64,000 nucleotides of DNA, taken from IMG/VR virus record IMGVR_UViG_3300037507_004165, positions 62,001 to 126,000 of that record; one strand, given 5' to 3'. The translations under genes and the position numbers were made by a program. This stretch comes from a virus. Positions 32,330-41,200 of the stretch are shown here, piece after piece (position 1 is the stretch's first letter; the number at the start of each line of letters is the position of its first letter). The notes under the pieces were generated by a model. That model searched no databases. It was not told the DNA's origin and saw only the letters and a list, made by a program, of their open reading frames with translations.

Positions 32330-34369
32330 ATGTCAGATATGTTTTCATTTAAGCTAAGCGAGGATTTTGTATCCACTTACAAGGATAAGGTAGCTCCATT
32401 TGGCTACAGAGACGCTGCTGGTAATTCGGTAGGTGAGATAACTTTCTTGAGAACATACTCAAGACTAAAGGATAACGGCACAAAGGAAACGTGGTCTGAC
32501 GTTTGCGAAAGAGTAATCAATGGAATGTACTCTCTGCAAAAAGATCACTGCAAAAAAAACAGACTTCCATGGAACGACGCCAAAGCGCAATCATCTGCCA
32601 AGGAAGCTTTTGACAGACTCTTTAATCTCAAATGGACTCCTCCAGGTAGAGGTCTTTGGGCTATGGGTACAAACATAGTCAATGTACAGAAAAACTCTGC
32701 AGCTCTTCAAAATTGCGCATTTGTTTCGACATCTGAAATGACAAAGCTTCACCCAGCAAGACCATTCGCATTTCTGATGGAAGCTTCAATGCTTGGCGTA
32801 GGTGTAGGATTTGACGACAAAGGCGCAGACAAGGATTTTATAATTTATGAACCAAAAGAATCTGCTAACTATGTTATACCAGACACAAGAGAGGGCTGGG
32901 TCGAGTCTCTTACTTTACTTTTAAACTCTTATCTGAAGGAAAATCAACCATCTTACTCCTTCGACTACTCGCTAATAAGACCATCTGGAACTCCAATAAA
33001 AACATTTGGAGGAGTTGCAGCTGGACATGAACCACTGCTTAAGCTGCATCAGCACATTAGAAAGATGTTTTCTGATAGAGCTGGTTCAAAACTCACAAGA
33101 GTTGACATAGCTGATATTGGTAATCTAATTGGAGTTTGCGTTGTTTCTGGTAATGTCAGAAGATCAGCTGAACTCTTAATAGGAAGAGTGAACGATCAAG
33201 ATTTTTTAAATCTAAAAAATAAAGATAAGTTTCCAGAAAGAAATTCTTATGATCCATCATCACCAGGTTGGGGATGGATGTCGAATAATTCTGTTGAAAC
33301 AGAAGTGGGAGCAGATCTTAGTCCGATCATAGAGGGAATATCACTTAATGGTGAGCCTGGTGTGATATGGATGGATGTTTCAAGAAAGTATGGAAGATTG
33401 ATTGATCCGCCAAATAATAAAGACCATAGAGTAGCTGGATATAATCCATGCGCAGAACAGTCTCTTGAGTCTTACGAGTGTTGCACGCTTGTGGAAACCT
33501 ATTTGGGTAGACATGAAAACCTAGAGGATTATAAGCGCACACTAAAGTTTGCCTACCTATACGCCAAAACAGTAACTCTTCTTCCAACTCACTGGGAAGA
33601 AACAAACGCAATTATGCAGAGAAACAGAAGAATAGGAACATCTATGTCTGGTGTTGCTGATTTTGCAGACAGACTTGGAATGCCGGTGTTAAAAGAATGG
33701 ATGAACCAGGGATACAAAACAGTACAAAGATATGACAATGTTTACTCTGAGTGGCTTGGCATCCGTGAATCAATTAAGATGACAACTGTTAAGCCGTCTG
33801 GAACTGTTTCGATCTTAGCTGGCGAATCTCCTGGGGTTCACTGGACTCCTGGCGGTAAGTTCTTTAATAGAACAATTAGATTCTCCAATGAAGATCCAAT
33901 GCTTCCGCTGTTTAGAATGGCCAATTATAAAGTTGAGCCAGCTTCAGAATCTCCAGATACTACGTCAGTTGTATATTTTCCAATTAAATCAAAAGCTGTT
34001 AGATCTGAAAAAGATGTTACGATTTTTGAAAAGATGGCGCTAGCTACAACAGCACAAAGATATTGGTCAGATAACTCTGTTTCTGTTACAATATCTTTCA
34101 ATAAAGATACTGAGTCTCAATACATAGGGACAGTTCTCCACATGCACGATGGTCAGCTAAAAACAGTTTCATTTCTGCCCAGCGGGAACGATACGTATCC
34201 ACAGATGCCCTATACGCAGATAACTGAGGAAGAATATGTTGATCAAGTAGACAAGCTATTCCCAATAGATTTAACTGGGGTTTATGCCGGAATGGCCGCA
34301 GACGCTATTGGTGAGCGCTACTGTACAACAGATTCTTGCGAGATTAAGTTCATAAAGGATAACCAATAA
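32330..34369 (+). CDS. nrdJ: Adenosylcobalamin-dependent (class II) ribonucleotide reductase
   Basis: 679 residues, close to the monomeric ribonucleoside-triphosphate reductase type. Visible signatures include WTPPGRGLWAMGT, the N-terminal redox Cys in ALQNCAFVST, SGNVRRSAEL, the finger-loop NPCAEQSLESYECCTLVE, TVKPSGTVSILAG, and a C-terminal Cys pair (YCTTDSCE). It makes deoxynucleotides for phage DNA synthesis using host-supplied or scavenged B12. AGGAGATAAACTA precedes the ATG. It is followed by its functional partner thyX, which has its own promoter. Confidence 0.92.
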   Translation: MSDMFSFKLSEDFVSTYKDKVAPFGYRDAAGNSVGEITFLRTYSRLKDNGTKETWSDVCERVINGMYSLQKDHCKKNRLPWNDAKAQSSAKEAFDRLFNLKWTPPGRGLWAMGTNIVNVQKNSAALQNCAFVSTSEMTKLHPARPFAFLMEASMLGVGVGFDDKGADKDFIIYEPKESANYVIPDTREGWVESLTLLLNSYLKENQPSYSFDYSLIRPSGTPIKTFGGVAAGHEPLLKLHQHIRKMFSDRAGSKLTRVDIADIGNLIGVCVVSGNVRRSAELLIGRVNDQDFLNLKNKDKFPERNSYDPSSPGWGWMSNNSVETEVGADLSPIIEGISLNGEPGVIWMDVSRKYGRLIDPPNNKDHRVAGYNPCAEQSLESYECCTLVETYLGRHENLEDYKRTLKFAYLYAKTVTLLPTHWEETNAIMQRNRRIGTSMSGVADFADRLGMPVLKEWMNQGYKTVQRYDNVYSEWLGIRESIKMTTVKPSGTVSILAGESPGVHWTPGGKFFNRTIRFSNEDPMLPLFRMANYKVEPASESPDTTSVVYFPIKSKAVRSEKDVTIFEKMALATTAQRYWSDNSVSVTISFNKDTESQYIGTVLHMHDGQLKTVSFLPSGNDTYPQMPYTQITEEEYVDQVDKLFPIDLTGVYAGMAADAIGERYCTTDSCEIKFIKDNQ

Positions 34370-34373
34370 AAAC

Positions 34374-34402
34374 TTGCTGCTGACATAACCCACTGCTATA
34401 CT
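34374..34402 (+). promoter_or_regulatory. Promoter for a leaderless thyX mRNA
   Basis: TTGCTG, 17-base spacer, TATACT with extended TGC. Only six bases separate the -10 from the ATG at 34409, so transcription would start at or next to the start codon, giving a leaderless message as is common in actinobacteria. Confidence 0.7.
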
Positions 34403-34408
34403 GTAGGC

Positions 34409-35104
34409 ATGGAAAATCAAGACATGATAAAAGTACTAGATAGTGGGTATGTCAGACTTGTAGACCAAATGGGTAGTGATCTCTCTGTGGTCAATGCTGC
34501 CAGAGCTTCTTTTGCAAAAGAATCCAAAGAGTTCTCTATTCAAGACGCTAGACTTCTTGAATTTTTGGCAAGAGAAAATCATATGTCACCTTTCAGACAC
34601 GCCTTTGCAACATTTGAAATAATGGCTCCCTTGATGGTGGCAAGACAGCACTGGAAGTATGTTGTTGGTTCTGACCATACTATGGATTCTTGGAATGAAT
34701 CTTCAAGAAGATATATAACAATGGAACCAGAGTTTTATATACCAAGTAGCGATGAATGGAGACAGGCTCCAGAGAACAGAAAACAGGGCTCAGGAGGCCC
34801 CATAGGCCCTTGGGTAGGGTCTGTGCTAAGCACTAAGCTTAAACAGCACGTAGAGGACGGTAGAGCGCTTTATAAGTGGGCTATGGAGGAGGGTGTAGCA
34901 CCAGAGCAGGCTAGACTATTTTTGGCCGCCTACGGTATGTACCAGCCATATAGGTGGTCATGTAGCCTACAGTCTATAGCGCTCTTTCTTAACCAAAGAT
35001 TGTCAGAGGATTCTCAGGTTGAAATACAAAAGTATGCAGAGGCAGTCTATGAACTAGTTCAGCCCTTATTCCCAATATCTATTAAGGCTCTTACTGGTAG
35101 ATAA
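34409..35104 (+). CDS. thyX: Flavin-dependent thymidylate synthase
   Basis: 231 residues. MSPFRHAFATFEIMAPL, then VARQHWKYVVGS and DSWNESSRRY, fit the ThyX fold and its signature region, though the usual RHRxxS is here RQHWKxxxGS, a variant also seen in phage enzymes. The C-terminal section (SLQSIALFLNQRLSEDSQVEIQKYA) matches the family helix. It makes dTMP from dUMP with FAD and methylenetetrahydrofolate. No ribosome site precedes the ATG, consistent with the leaderless promoter. Confidence 0.88.
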   Translation: MENQDMIKVLDSGYVRLVDQMGSDLSVVNAARASFAKESKEFSIQDARLLEFLARENHMSPFRHAFATFEIMAPLMVARQHWKYVVGSDHTMDSWNESSRRYITMEPEFYIPSSDEWRQAPENRKQGSGGPIGPWVGSVLSTKLKQHVEDGRALYKWAMEEGVAPEQARLFLAAYGMYQPYRWSCSLQSIALFLNQRLSEDSQVEIQKYAEAVYELVQPLFPISIKALTGR

Positions 35105-35332
35105 ATGGCAGCTGGAAAACTAAACTATATTGTTGTATACAAAAATACCAGTCAGGTTTATGGATCTGCATCCAAAAAGATAGCCCTTGAGTCACCACCA
35201 CCAGACGGGTGTAAACTAGAAGACAAAAGAGTATACTTTATAACTAACGAACCAGACACCGGCGAACTAGCGGTGTACAAAGTTCCACAAGAAGAAGTAA
35301 GTAATGCAGAAATCAAGGAAAAAAGCAAATGA
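35105..35332 (+). CDS. Small unknown protein
   Basis: 75 residues starting immediately after the thyX stop and overlapping the next gene by four bases (ATGA), so translation is probably coupled. Beta-rich N-terminus (LNYIVVYKNTSQVYG) and charged C-terminus. Family unknown. Confidence 0.5.
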   Translation: MAAGKLNYIVVYKNTSQVYGSASKKIALESPPPDGCKLEDKRVYFITNEPDTGELAVYKVPQEEVSNAEIKEKSK

Positions 35333-35565
35333 GTAAGAAGACAAATCAAAAAAAGAAAATAAATATTAAACTAGAAAACAATCAATCATTTATTGTTGAG
35401 GATTTAGATATCCTAATACATATCCAAAGAACTTATGCATCAATGATGCGAGGTCAACTATCTGAACAGGATAGAGTTGTTTGCGCTAGGGTTATAACTG
35501 CGACTAATTCTGCAATAGAAAACGTTTTTATTTCAACAACAGATGGTTATGGCGATGAATGGTAA
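35329..35565 (+). CDS. Small unknown protein
   Basis: 78 residues; Lys-rich N-terminus, then a helical segment (DILIHIQRTYASMMRGQLS). It overlaps both neighbours. No recognisable domain. Confidence 0.5.
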   Translation: MSKKTNQKKKINIKLENNQSFIVEDLDILIHIQRTYASMMRGQLSEQDRVVCARVITATNSAIENVFISTTDGYGDEW

Positions 35566-35812
35566 AACTCTCAATACTATTATTGTAATGTTTGCGATAG
35601 GCTTTGCTATTGGCAAAGCAAATAGTAGATCAATTAATTCTATAAAAGACTTAAATAAATCTGGGCCAACCAATTCTCAGTATTTGAATAGGCTTACAGA
35701 ATTTTTTGATGATGATCTAGACGAAGCTAAAAAGGAATACTTTGAGTACATAGATATGGGCTTTAATCCGTCAGATGCCTTTGATATCACTAAAGCAAAG
35801 GCCCGCTTGTGA
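35543..35812 (+). CDS. Small protein with one N-terminal membrane segment
   Basis: 89 residues. A hydrophobic stretch (LNTIIVMFAIGFAIG) near the N-terminus suggests a membrane anchor, followed by an acidic cytoplasmic part. ATGs at 35543, 35549 and 35555 are all possible starts; none has a clear ribosome site, so coupling to the overlapping upstream gene is likely. Function unknown. Confidence 0.5.
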   Translation: MVMAMNGKTLNTIIVMFAIGFAIGKANSRSINSIKDLNKSGPTNSQYLNRLTEFFDDDLDEAKKEYFEYIDMGFNPSDAFDITKAKARL

Positions 35813-36624
35813 TTGATCTTTGTGTAATAAATTATAATACTAGACCACTGTTAGAAAGACTATTTAATCGTCTTCATGATAGTTTAAACGACCAATTTTT
35901 TAAGCAGAAAAAATGTTGGAATCTTTATACTGCAGATAATGGATCAAGTGATGATACAGTTGAATGGTTTAGATCAAATGACGACAAGTATCTTATAGAC
36001 AGAATTTATTTAAACAATAATATTGGATATTCAGCTGCCTGCAATAAACTTGCGTCAAAAGGTTCAGGAGAAATAATAGGTCTTTTAAACGCTGATGTCT
36101 GGTTTACAAACGAAGATATAACAAAAATATACGAAATTTTTAATCAGAACAAAGACATACATATACTTGGTCCAAAACAACGAGATGAGTATGGTTTGAT
36201 AAGACACGCTGGAATAATTGGAACAAATACAAAGCCAAAGCATAGGGGCTGGATGGAAGCCGACCCAGCAGATCTTCTTTATAGAGATAGAATTAATTGC
36301 GTTACCGTATCAGGATCTGCATATTTCATTAGAAGATCTGTTTGGGACGATTTGACAAATAATTCTAAGTATAGAGAATTATATCCAGATGCAGTTGGCG
36401 CATTTTTGCCGACTCCTCACTATTACGAGGAAACATGGTGTTCATATTTTGCCAGACATTTGGGGTATAATGTTGTGTATGATGGATCGGTGTCAATCGG
36501 CCACAGCTGGCATGCATCCTCGCCAAAACCCGGTGAAGGATATAGTCATGCAGACGCACAATTTAAAACAAGTCAAACAATATTTCGCAAAGCATGCGAT
36601 TACATAGGAATAGAAAGAGATTAA
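35809..36624 (+). CDS. Family 2 glycosyltransferase
   Basis: 271 residues from a GTG overlapping the previous stop. VINYNTRPLLERL, DNGSSDDTVEWF, NNNIGYSAACNK and LLNADVWF are the successive nucleotide-sugar and metal-binding segments of GT-A rhamnosyltransferase-like enzymes. HYYEETWCSYFARHLGYNVVY is the downstream acceptor/catalytic region. It may glycosylate virion proteins or phage DNA; the substrate cannot be read from sequence. Confidence 0.82.
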   Translation: MIDLCVINYNTRPLLERLFNRLHDSLNDQFFKQKKCWNLYTADNGSSDDTVEWFRSNDDKYLIDRIYLNNNIGYSAACNKLASKGSGEIIGLLNADVWFTNEDITKIYEIFNQNKDIHILGPKQRDEYGLIRHAGIIGTNTKPKHRGWMEADPADLLYRDRINCVTVSGSAYFIRRSVWDDLTNNSKYRELYPDAVGAFLPTPHYYEETWCSYFARHLGYNVVYDGSVSIGHSWHASSPKPGEGYSHADAQFKTSQTIFRKACDYIGIERD

Positions 36625-36625
36625 T

Positions 36626-37027
36626 ATGTCAGACAAATTAAACCCATGGATATATAACGCCGAAGTCAAAAAGGTTGTTGATGGCGATACGTTTGATATC
36701 GTTATTGATCTTGGTTTTGACACCTTAAGAAAGGGAAGAGTTCGTCTTTATGGAGTAAATACTCCCGAAAGTAGAACTAAAGATTTAGCCGAAAAGCAAA
36801 AAGGCTTAGCCGCAAAAGAGTTTACGGATCAATGGTTGACACGAGCTAATCATAAGGTTAAGATAGAAACTGTGATAGATAAAAACGAAAAATATGGAAG
36901 AGTTTTAGCAAAAGTTTGGGATGCAAGTGGCAACTGTCTCAATACAGATATTGTTGCTGCAGGCCTAGCAAGAGAATACTATGGTGTAGGAGATAAAACC
37001 TGGACTGAATTTAAGCAGGATAAATAG
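36626..37027 (+). CDS. Thermonuclease (SNase) family protein
   Basis: 133 residues. VVDGDTFDIVIDLGF, RVRLYGVNTPESR and YGRVLAKVWDASG carry the Asp, Arg and Glu positions of staphylococcal nuclease. No signal peptide is present, so it would act in the cytoplasm, perhaps on host DNA. A second nuclease-like copy is embedded in the tail hub protein. Its stop overlaps the next GTG. Confidence 0.85.
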   Translation: MSDKLNPWIYNAEVKKVVDGDTFDIVIDLGFDTLRKGRVRLYGVNTPESRTKDLAEKQKGLAAKEFTDQWLTRANHKVKIETVIDKNEKYGRVLAKVWDASGNCLNTDIVAAGLAREYYGVGDKTWTEFKQDK

Positions 37028-37461
37028 TGCAAACTTTTCTTCCCTATCCTGATTTTAAAAAATCTGTTGAAGTTTTAGACTCAAAGCGATTAGGCAAACA
37101 AAGAGTTGAAACCTTCCAAGTTTTAAATATTCTTTTAAATAGAACTGAAACAAAAGGCTGGAGAAATCATCCAGTCACTTTAATGTGGAAAGGTTATGAA
37201 CCAGCTCTTCAGCTTTATCAAAACTATACGATAAATGAATGGATTAAGAGAGGGTATAAAAATAACATGATGTTTGAAAACATTTTGCTAGAGCTTCAGA
37301 TGCCACCATGGTTTGGTAAGGAAGAATTTCATAGGTCCCATAGGGCAAATCTACTTAGAAAAGATTGGAGTTTTTATTCTAATTTTTTCAATGAAGATCC
37401 AACTCTACCCTATTATTGGCCGGTAGAAAAAGATTATTCGATAAAAGTTGCCAATGCCTAG
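37027..37461 (+). CDS. MSMEG_6728-family protein, possible pyrimidine-dimer glycosylase relative
   Basis: 144 residues from a GTG inside the preceding stop (TAGTG). MQTFLPYPDF, LDSKRLGKQRVET, GWRNHPVTLMWKGYE and FHRSHRANLLRKD match a family common in actinobacteria and their phages, annotated as related to T4 endonuclease V-type DNA-repair enzymes. The family match is strong; the biochemical role is inferred. Confidence 0.75.
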   Translation: MQTFLPYPDFKKSVEVLDSKRLGKQRVETFQVLNILLNRTETKGWRNHPVTLMWKGYEPALQLYQNYTINEWIKRGYKNNMMFENILLELQMPPWFGKEEFHRSHRANLLRKDWSFYSNFFNEDPTLPYYWPVEKDYSIKVANA

Positions 37462-37476
37462 TGCATGATATATAAT
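37448..37476 (+). promoter_or_regulatory. Promoter for the 63-residue protein
   Basis: TTGCCA, 17-base spacer, TATAAT. It overlaps the end of the preceding gene; the expected start is about 30 bases before the ribosome site AAAAAGGAAAAC. Confidence 0.75.
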
Positions 37477-37513
37477 ATAGCTGACAATAATAGCAACTAA
37501 AAAAAGGAAAACT

Positions 37514-37705
37514 ATGTCAGAAAATAAGTTCAACTACTTTGTGGTAGAGGAAAAGACCCTTGTCAAGGCTAAGAACAAGCAAGAAGCCCAAAAGGTCGCC
37601 TCTGGTCGCAGAGGAGTAAGTGGTGAAGTTCTTTTCAGATCAACTGATATTGAAAGAATTTCTTCTGTACAGGCACAAAAAAAGATCAATCAGCTTAACG
37701 CCTGA
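37514..37705 (+). CDS. 63-residue stand-alone version of the phosphoesterase N-terminal domain
   Basis: NYFVVEEKTLVKAKNKQEAQKVA followed by GEVLFRSTDIERIS parallels the N-terminus of the metallophosphoesterase at 9237 (THIVKAKNMKHARGIV, GDVLADTDYI). The gene has its own promoter and a following hairpin, so it is a separate transcription unit. Many C-ending codons suggest strong expression. Function unknown; an interaction or targeting module is plausible. Confidence 0.7.
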   Translation: MSENKFNYFVVEEKTLVKAKNKQEAQKVASGRRGVSGEVLFRSTDIERISSVQAQKKINQLNA

Positions 37706-37713
37706 TCCAGTAA

Positions 37714-37736
37714 GCTGGGGGGTCTATCCCCCCAGC
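37714..37736 (+). terminator. GC-rich hairpin after the 63-residue gene
   Basis: A 9-bp stem (GCTGGGGGG/CCCCCCAGC) with a five-base loop, just after the stop. No U-tract follows, so it may be a U-less terminator, known in actinobacteria, or an RNA-stabilising hairpin. Confidence 0.6.
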
Positions 37737-37749
37737 AATAGGAGCCACT

Positions 37750-38451
37750 ATGATAGTTGCACAAATGGTAGGAAGAAATGAATCATCTAGATTTCTTGAG
37801 CCAGTCTTAAAAAGAATAAAAGAACAAGTAGACGCAATCGTATTTACGGACGACTGTTCAGATGATAATACCGCAGAGATAGCCTCTGGTTATGCAAGCG
37901 TATATGTTAACGAGTCTCCACTTTTTCCAGTTCACGAAGGCAAGTTGAGATCAAAAGCCTGGGAAAATTTAAGCAATCACGCTCAAGAAGGTGATTGGGT
38001 TATTGCAATAGATTGTGATGAAATGCTCTATAAAGCCTCTGATATAAACGATGTAAATATTTCAAAGGTTCTTGATCAGTCACCATTTGATGTGGTGAAC
38101 GTTAGGTTTTATCACATGTGGTCTTCAACTCACTATAGAGTAGATAAACTTTGGGCGCCTAATAATAGTTCTAGAATCTTTAGATTCAAAGACAACGCTA
38201 CGTTTCTAGATAGAAAACTTGCTTGCGGTTCTGAGCCTACTTATGTTGTTCAAGATATTAGAAGAAGAAATTACTGGGTCCACTCTGGATTAGTCATGCA
38301 ACATCTCGGTTATTCGATTGATGAAGATAAGATTTCAAAGTATAATAGATATATGAATTTAGACAGAGGAGAATTTCATAATATTAAACATATCGAATCA
38401 ATTATAGATACCAATCCTACTCTAATAAAATGGGGAAATTTCGGAATATGA
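37750..38451 (+). CDS. Family 2 glycosyltransferase
   Basis: 233 residues. MVGRNESSRFLEPVL, FTDDCSDDNTAEIA and WVIAIDCDEMLY are the nucleotide-binding and DxD-type metal-binding segments of GT-A enzymes; VHSGLVMQHLGYS is the usual C-terminal region of this subgroup. The final TGA overlaps the next ATG. Together with the gene at 35809 it forms part of a glycosylation set. Confidence 0.8.
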   Translation: MIVAQMVGRNESSRFLEPVLKRIKEQVDAIVFTDDCSDDNTAEIASGYASVYVNESPLFPVHEGKLRSKAWENLSNHAQEGDWVIAIDCDEMLYKASDINDVNISKVLDQSPFDVVNVRFYHMWSSTHYRVDKLWAPNNSSRIFRFKDNATFLDRKLACGSEPTYVVQDIRRRNYWVHSGLVMQHLGYSIDEDKISKYNRYMNLDRGEFHNIKHIESIIDTNPTLIKWGNFGI

Positions 38452-39092
38452 AAACATTAAACGCTACAGAAACAATAAAGAAAGTCTCTCTACTTCTTGA
38501 TAGAAAAGAAAGATTTGCTTTTGTAACATACACTAGATCAGCAATATTCTCAATGACTGGTGAATTGAGTGGAGATAAAAAGCCACCCAAAAATTTTCTA
38601 AAACTTATATCCATGAGCTTAGATAACAACAGTTCAGGATTTATAAAGGCAGCTCAAAGAGATCTAATTAAGTCAAGTGTTGACAAGATAGCTCAAAATG
38701 GAAATTCAACTGTTTCCAATGAAGTATTCTATGACCCATCTTTTTTAGAGTATTACATCAACACTAATTATGACATATTCAAGACATTCACCTCATGGTA
38801 TCTTAAAACAACTAAAGTTATTATAGTATCTTTCCAAAATAAGAGTTCTATATCAAAGTATTTTTCTCCAGATTCCATATACATACAAGTACCATACAAT
38901 GATTTCTATTCGAGAATAGACTCAATAACACAGGAAATAATTGAAAAGAGCTCAGAAACATCCCTATGTGTTCTCGACTGCCCAATGCTGAGTACTGCGC
39001 TAGCTCAGAATCTATGGGAAAAAAGTAATATGTCAATCTTAGATCTCGGAAGAACCTTAACGGTAGCTAGATCTTTGAATAGAAATAAATGA
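38448..39092 (+). CDS. Unknown protein, possibly GT-D-like
   Basis: 214 residues. The ATG at 38448 is chosen over 38430 because it forms an ATGA overlap with the preceding stop and has GGGGAAA nine bases upstream. CVLDCPMLSTALAQNLWE followed by SILDLGRTLTVA resembles the C-terminal part of DUF1792/GT-D sugar transferases, but this is weak. It overlaps the next gene by four bases. Confidence 0.5.
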   Translation: MKTLNATETIKKVSLLLDRKERFAFVTYTRSAIFSMTGELSGDKKPPKNFLKLISMSLDNNSSGFIKAAQRDLIKSSVDKIAQNGNSTVSNEVFYDPSFLEYYINTNYDIFKTFTSWYLKTTKVIIVSFQNKSSISKYFSPDSIYIQVPYNDFYSRIDSITQEIIEKSSETSLCVLDCPMLSTALAQNLWEKSNMSILDLGRTLTVARSLNRNK

Positions 39093-39742
39093 GTTCACTT
39101 TCTCAGAAATCAAAAGAAGTTCTAAACAATAGAATAAAAAGTTTGTTGTTTGAAACAAACATGTCAATTCCCTCTATTGCTAAAGAACTGGCAATGACCT
39201 ACGCTGAGCTAGATAAAACTTTAAAAAGAATTGGTTTGCAGTGGGTTAAAGACCACAGAAGAAAAATGTCTAAAGGGCAAACTCTTTTGACAAGTATTTT
39301 AGAAAAATTATTGCCAGGAGAAAATATAGTAAATGAATTCCATTTAGGTGAAAGACTAAAGCTAGATGTATACTGCCCTAGTTATAAGCTTGGTCTAGAG
39401 TATCATGGAATTCAACACTTTAAATACAGTAGCATGTTCTTTGATTCAAGAGAAGAGTTTCTTGAGGCACAGAAACGAGATCAGAGAAAGATAGAGCTAT
39501 GCAACGAACAAAATATTTTATTAGTTGTTTTCAGATATGATGATAAACTAACAGAAGAAGCTGTTTACGACAGGGTGTTGACAGCAATAAGAAATTCAAG
39601 CTATACTGTCACGCAAAAGAAAAAATCTACAGTAGTTGACAATGATTTTTACAAAGAAATGAAGAAGAAAAAATCAGAATATAACAAAAAGATGTATAAA
39701 AGACTGAAGGAAAAGAAGAAAAAGAATGACAGAAGTCGTTAA
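39089..39742 (+). CDS. Vsr/homing-type endonuclease-like protein with N-terminal HTH
   Basis: 217 residues. Residues 20-55 look like a helix-turn-helix (MSIPSIAKELAMTYAELDK). Then KLDVYCPSYKLGLEYHGIQH and KRDQRKIELCNEQNILLVVF follow the D...E-x-G-x-Q-H...KRD pattern of Vsr/DUF559-like PD-(D/E)xK nucleases. A Lys-rich tail follows. It overlaps the helicase start by 17 bases. It may be a homing-type element or a repair nuclease. Confidence 0.65.
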   Translation: MSSLSQKSKEVLNNRIKSLLFETNMSIPSIAKELAMTYAELDKTLKRIGLQWVKDHRRKMSKGQTLLTSILEKLLPGENIVNEFHLGERLKLDVYCPSYKLGLEYHGIQHFKYSSMFFDSREEFLEAQKRDQRKIELCNEQNILLVVFRYDDKLTEEAVYDRVLTAIRNSSYTVTQKKKSTVVDNDFYKEMKKKKSEYNKKMYKRLKEKKKKNDRSR

Positions 39743-41195
39743 TGAAGAGGTTCCAAATTATCCTTTGGAATATCAGGTATTTGCTCTAGCCCTAAGAAAC
39801 AAAGGTGCTATACAGTACTTTGATATAAACCTTCCAGAAGAGGCTGTAGGCGCTGTCAGTGGACAACTGGGCCTAAATGAGTTCTATAAAGCTCTGCTGT
39901 CTTATTATAGGGTTACTAAATTAGATTCTGTAGATCCAATTGCATTTAAAGCTTGGCTTGAATCAGAAACAGATATTCACACTGCGCTAGGTGGATCAAT
40001 CGGCGTTGAAACAATAATGGATATCTTGATGTCAATTCAAGTATCCAATGAAGAATCTATAACGCAAATACTAAAGCACAGATCTAATAAGAAAAAGCAG
40101 CTAGATATTTTGCAGGAATTGCAGTTTCTTCTAACACAAAAGGGTGAAAAGACTCCAAAGGAAATTGCAAGAATTTCTGAGATAACAGCAGAAATAAAAA
40201 ACCTTGAGAATGATCTAAATTTTAATCCATTAGATACAGTTGTAACAGCTCAAGATATTTCCAAAAGAGCGGAATCTCTTTTGGATATTCCAAGCTTTCT
40301 TCCAACTCAGTTCAAAGCACTCAATAGGGCGATGGGTTACACTGATGATGGAGGTTTTTTTAGAGGTGCAGTTCACGCAATTATTGCACCATCCGGCAAA
40401 GGTAAAAGTACTTTTGCCAAATGCCTGGTTAATAACTGGGCAGATTGCGGTCACAAAGTTTTGTATGTTAATTTTGAAGAAGCAGTTCCACACTGGGAAA
40501 GAGTGTTAATGACCCAGATAATAGAAAAGAATGTTTACGCTGAGGCAGCAAATTGGTCAGATAAAGAAAAAGAAGAGAATCTAAAAAAATTTCAAGACAA
40601 ACTTAATGAGTGGGGAGATAGGTTCATGGTTAGACATGATCCAGATACTCCATATTTTGAAGACCTCGAAAAGTGGCTTAGAAGCATCATGCCCCACGAT
40701 GAGCTAGTTCCTGATGTGATAGTTATAGATACTATCCAGTCAATGTTTACAAGATCTACTGGAAAGGGCAAGCCTAGATGGGGTGAGTTTGAGGAAATGA
40801 TGGTCAGATTAGAAAAACTTGCCAGAGACATGGACTGTGTATTGATAATCACTGCTCAAGAAAATGCAAATAGAATGAAAGAAAGAAGAGAGGTAGTCCA
40901 ACAATCCGATACAGGAGGATCACTATCCATACAACAAAAGTGTGCCGTAACAATCTTCATCACAGAGAAAAAGCTAATTAGCGGAGATGATTCTGAAGAT
41001 GAAAATATTATGCAGTTACAAATACCAAAAAATAGAATAACTGGTTCTACGTATTTATACAATTCTCCACTAGTAAAGTATGTTGATCAGCACAAGAAAT
41101 ATGTTGAGTATGAGCCAATTACAAGTGATTCATATTCTAAAATAGTAAACTCTGAAGACATTCAGGAATTAATCTCTAGTATTAGTATAGTGTAG
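39726..41195 (+). CDS. DnaB-like replicative helicase
   Basis: 489 residues. IIAPSGKGKSTFAK (Walker A, about residue 222), VLYVNFEEAVPHW (catalytic Glu region), VIVIDTIQSMF (Walker B) and LIITAQENANRM match the RecA-like core of DnaB/gp41-type helicases. The N-terminal 100 residues resemble the primase-interacting domain. It opens the replication module and is followed closely by a RecB-like nuclease gene. Confidence 0.85.
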   Translation: MTEVVNEEVPNYPLEYQVFALALRNKGAIQYFDINLPEEAVGAVSGQLGLNEFYKALLSYYRVTKLDSVDPIAFKAWLESETDIHTALGGSIGVETIMDILMSIQVSNEESITQILKHRSNKKKQLDILQELQFLLTQKGEKTPKEIARISEITAEIKNLENDLNFNPLDTVVTAQDISKRAESLLDIPSFLPTQFKALNRAMGYTDDGGFFRGAVHAIIAPSGKGKSTFAKCLVNNWADCGHKVLYVNFEEAVPHWERVLMTQIIEKNVYAEAANWSDKEKEENLKKFQDKLNEWGDRFMVRHDPDTPYFEDLEKWLRSIMPHDELVPDVIVIDTIQSMFTRSTGKGKPRWGEFEEMMVRLEKLARDMDCVLIITAQENANRMKERREVVQQSDTGGSLSIQQKCAVTIFITEKKLISGDDSEDENIMQLQIPKNRITGSTYLYNSPLVKYVDQHKKYVEYEPITSDSYSKIVNSEDIQELISSISIV

Positions 41196-41200
41196 GTAAC

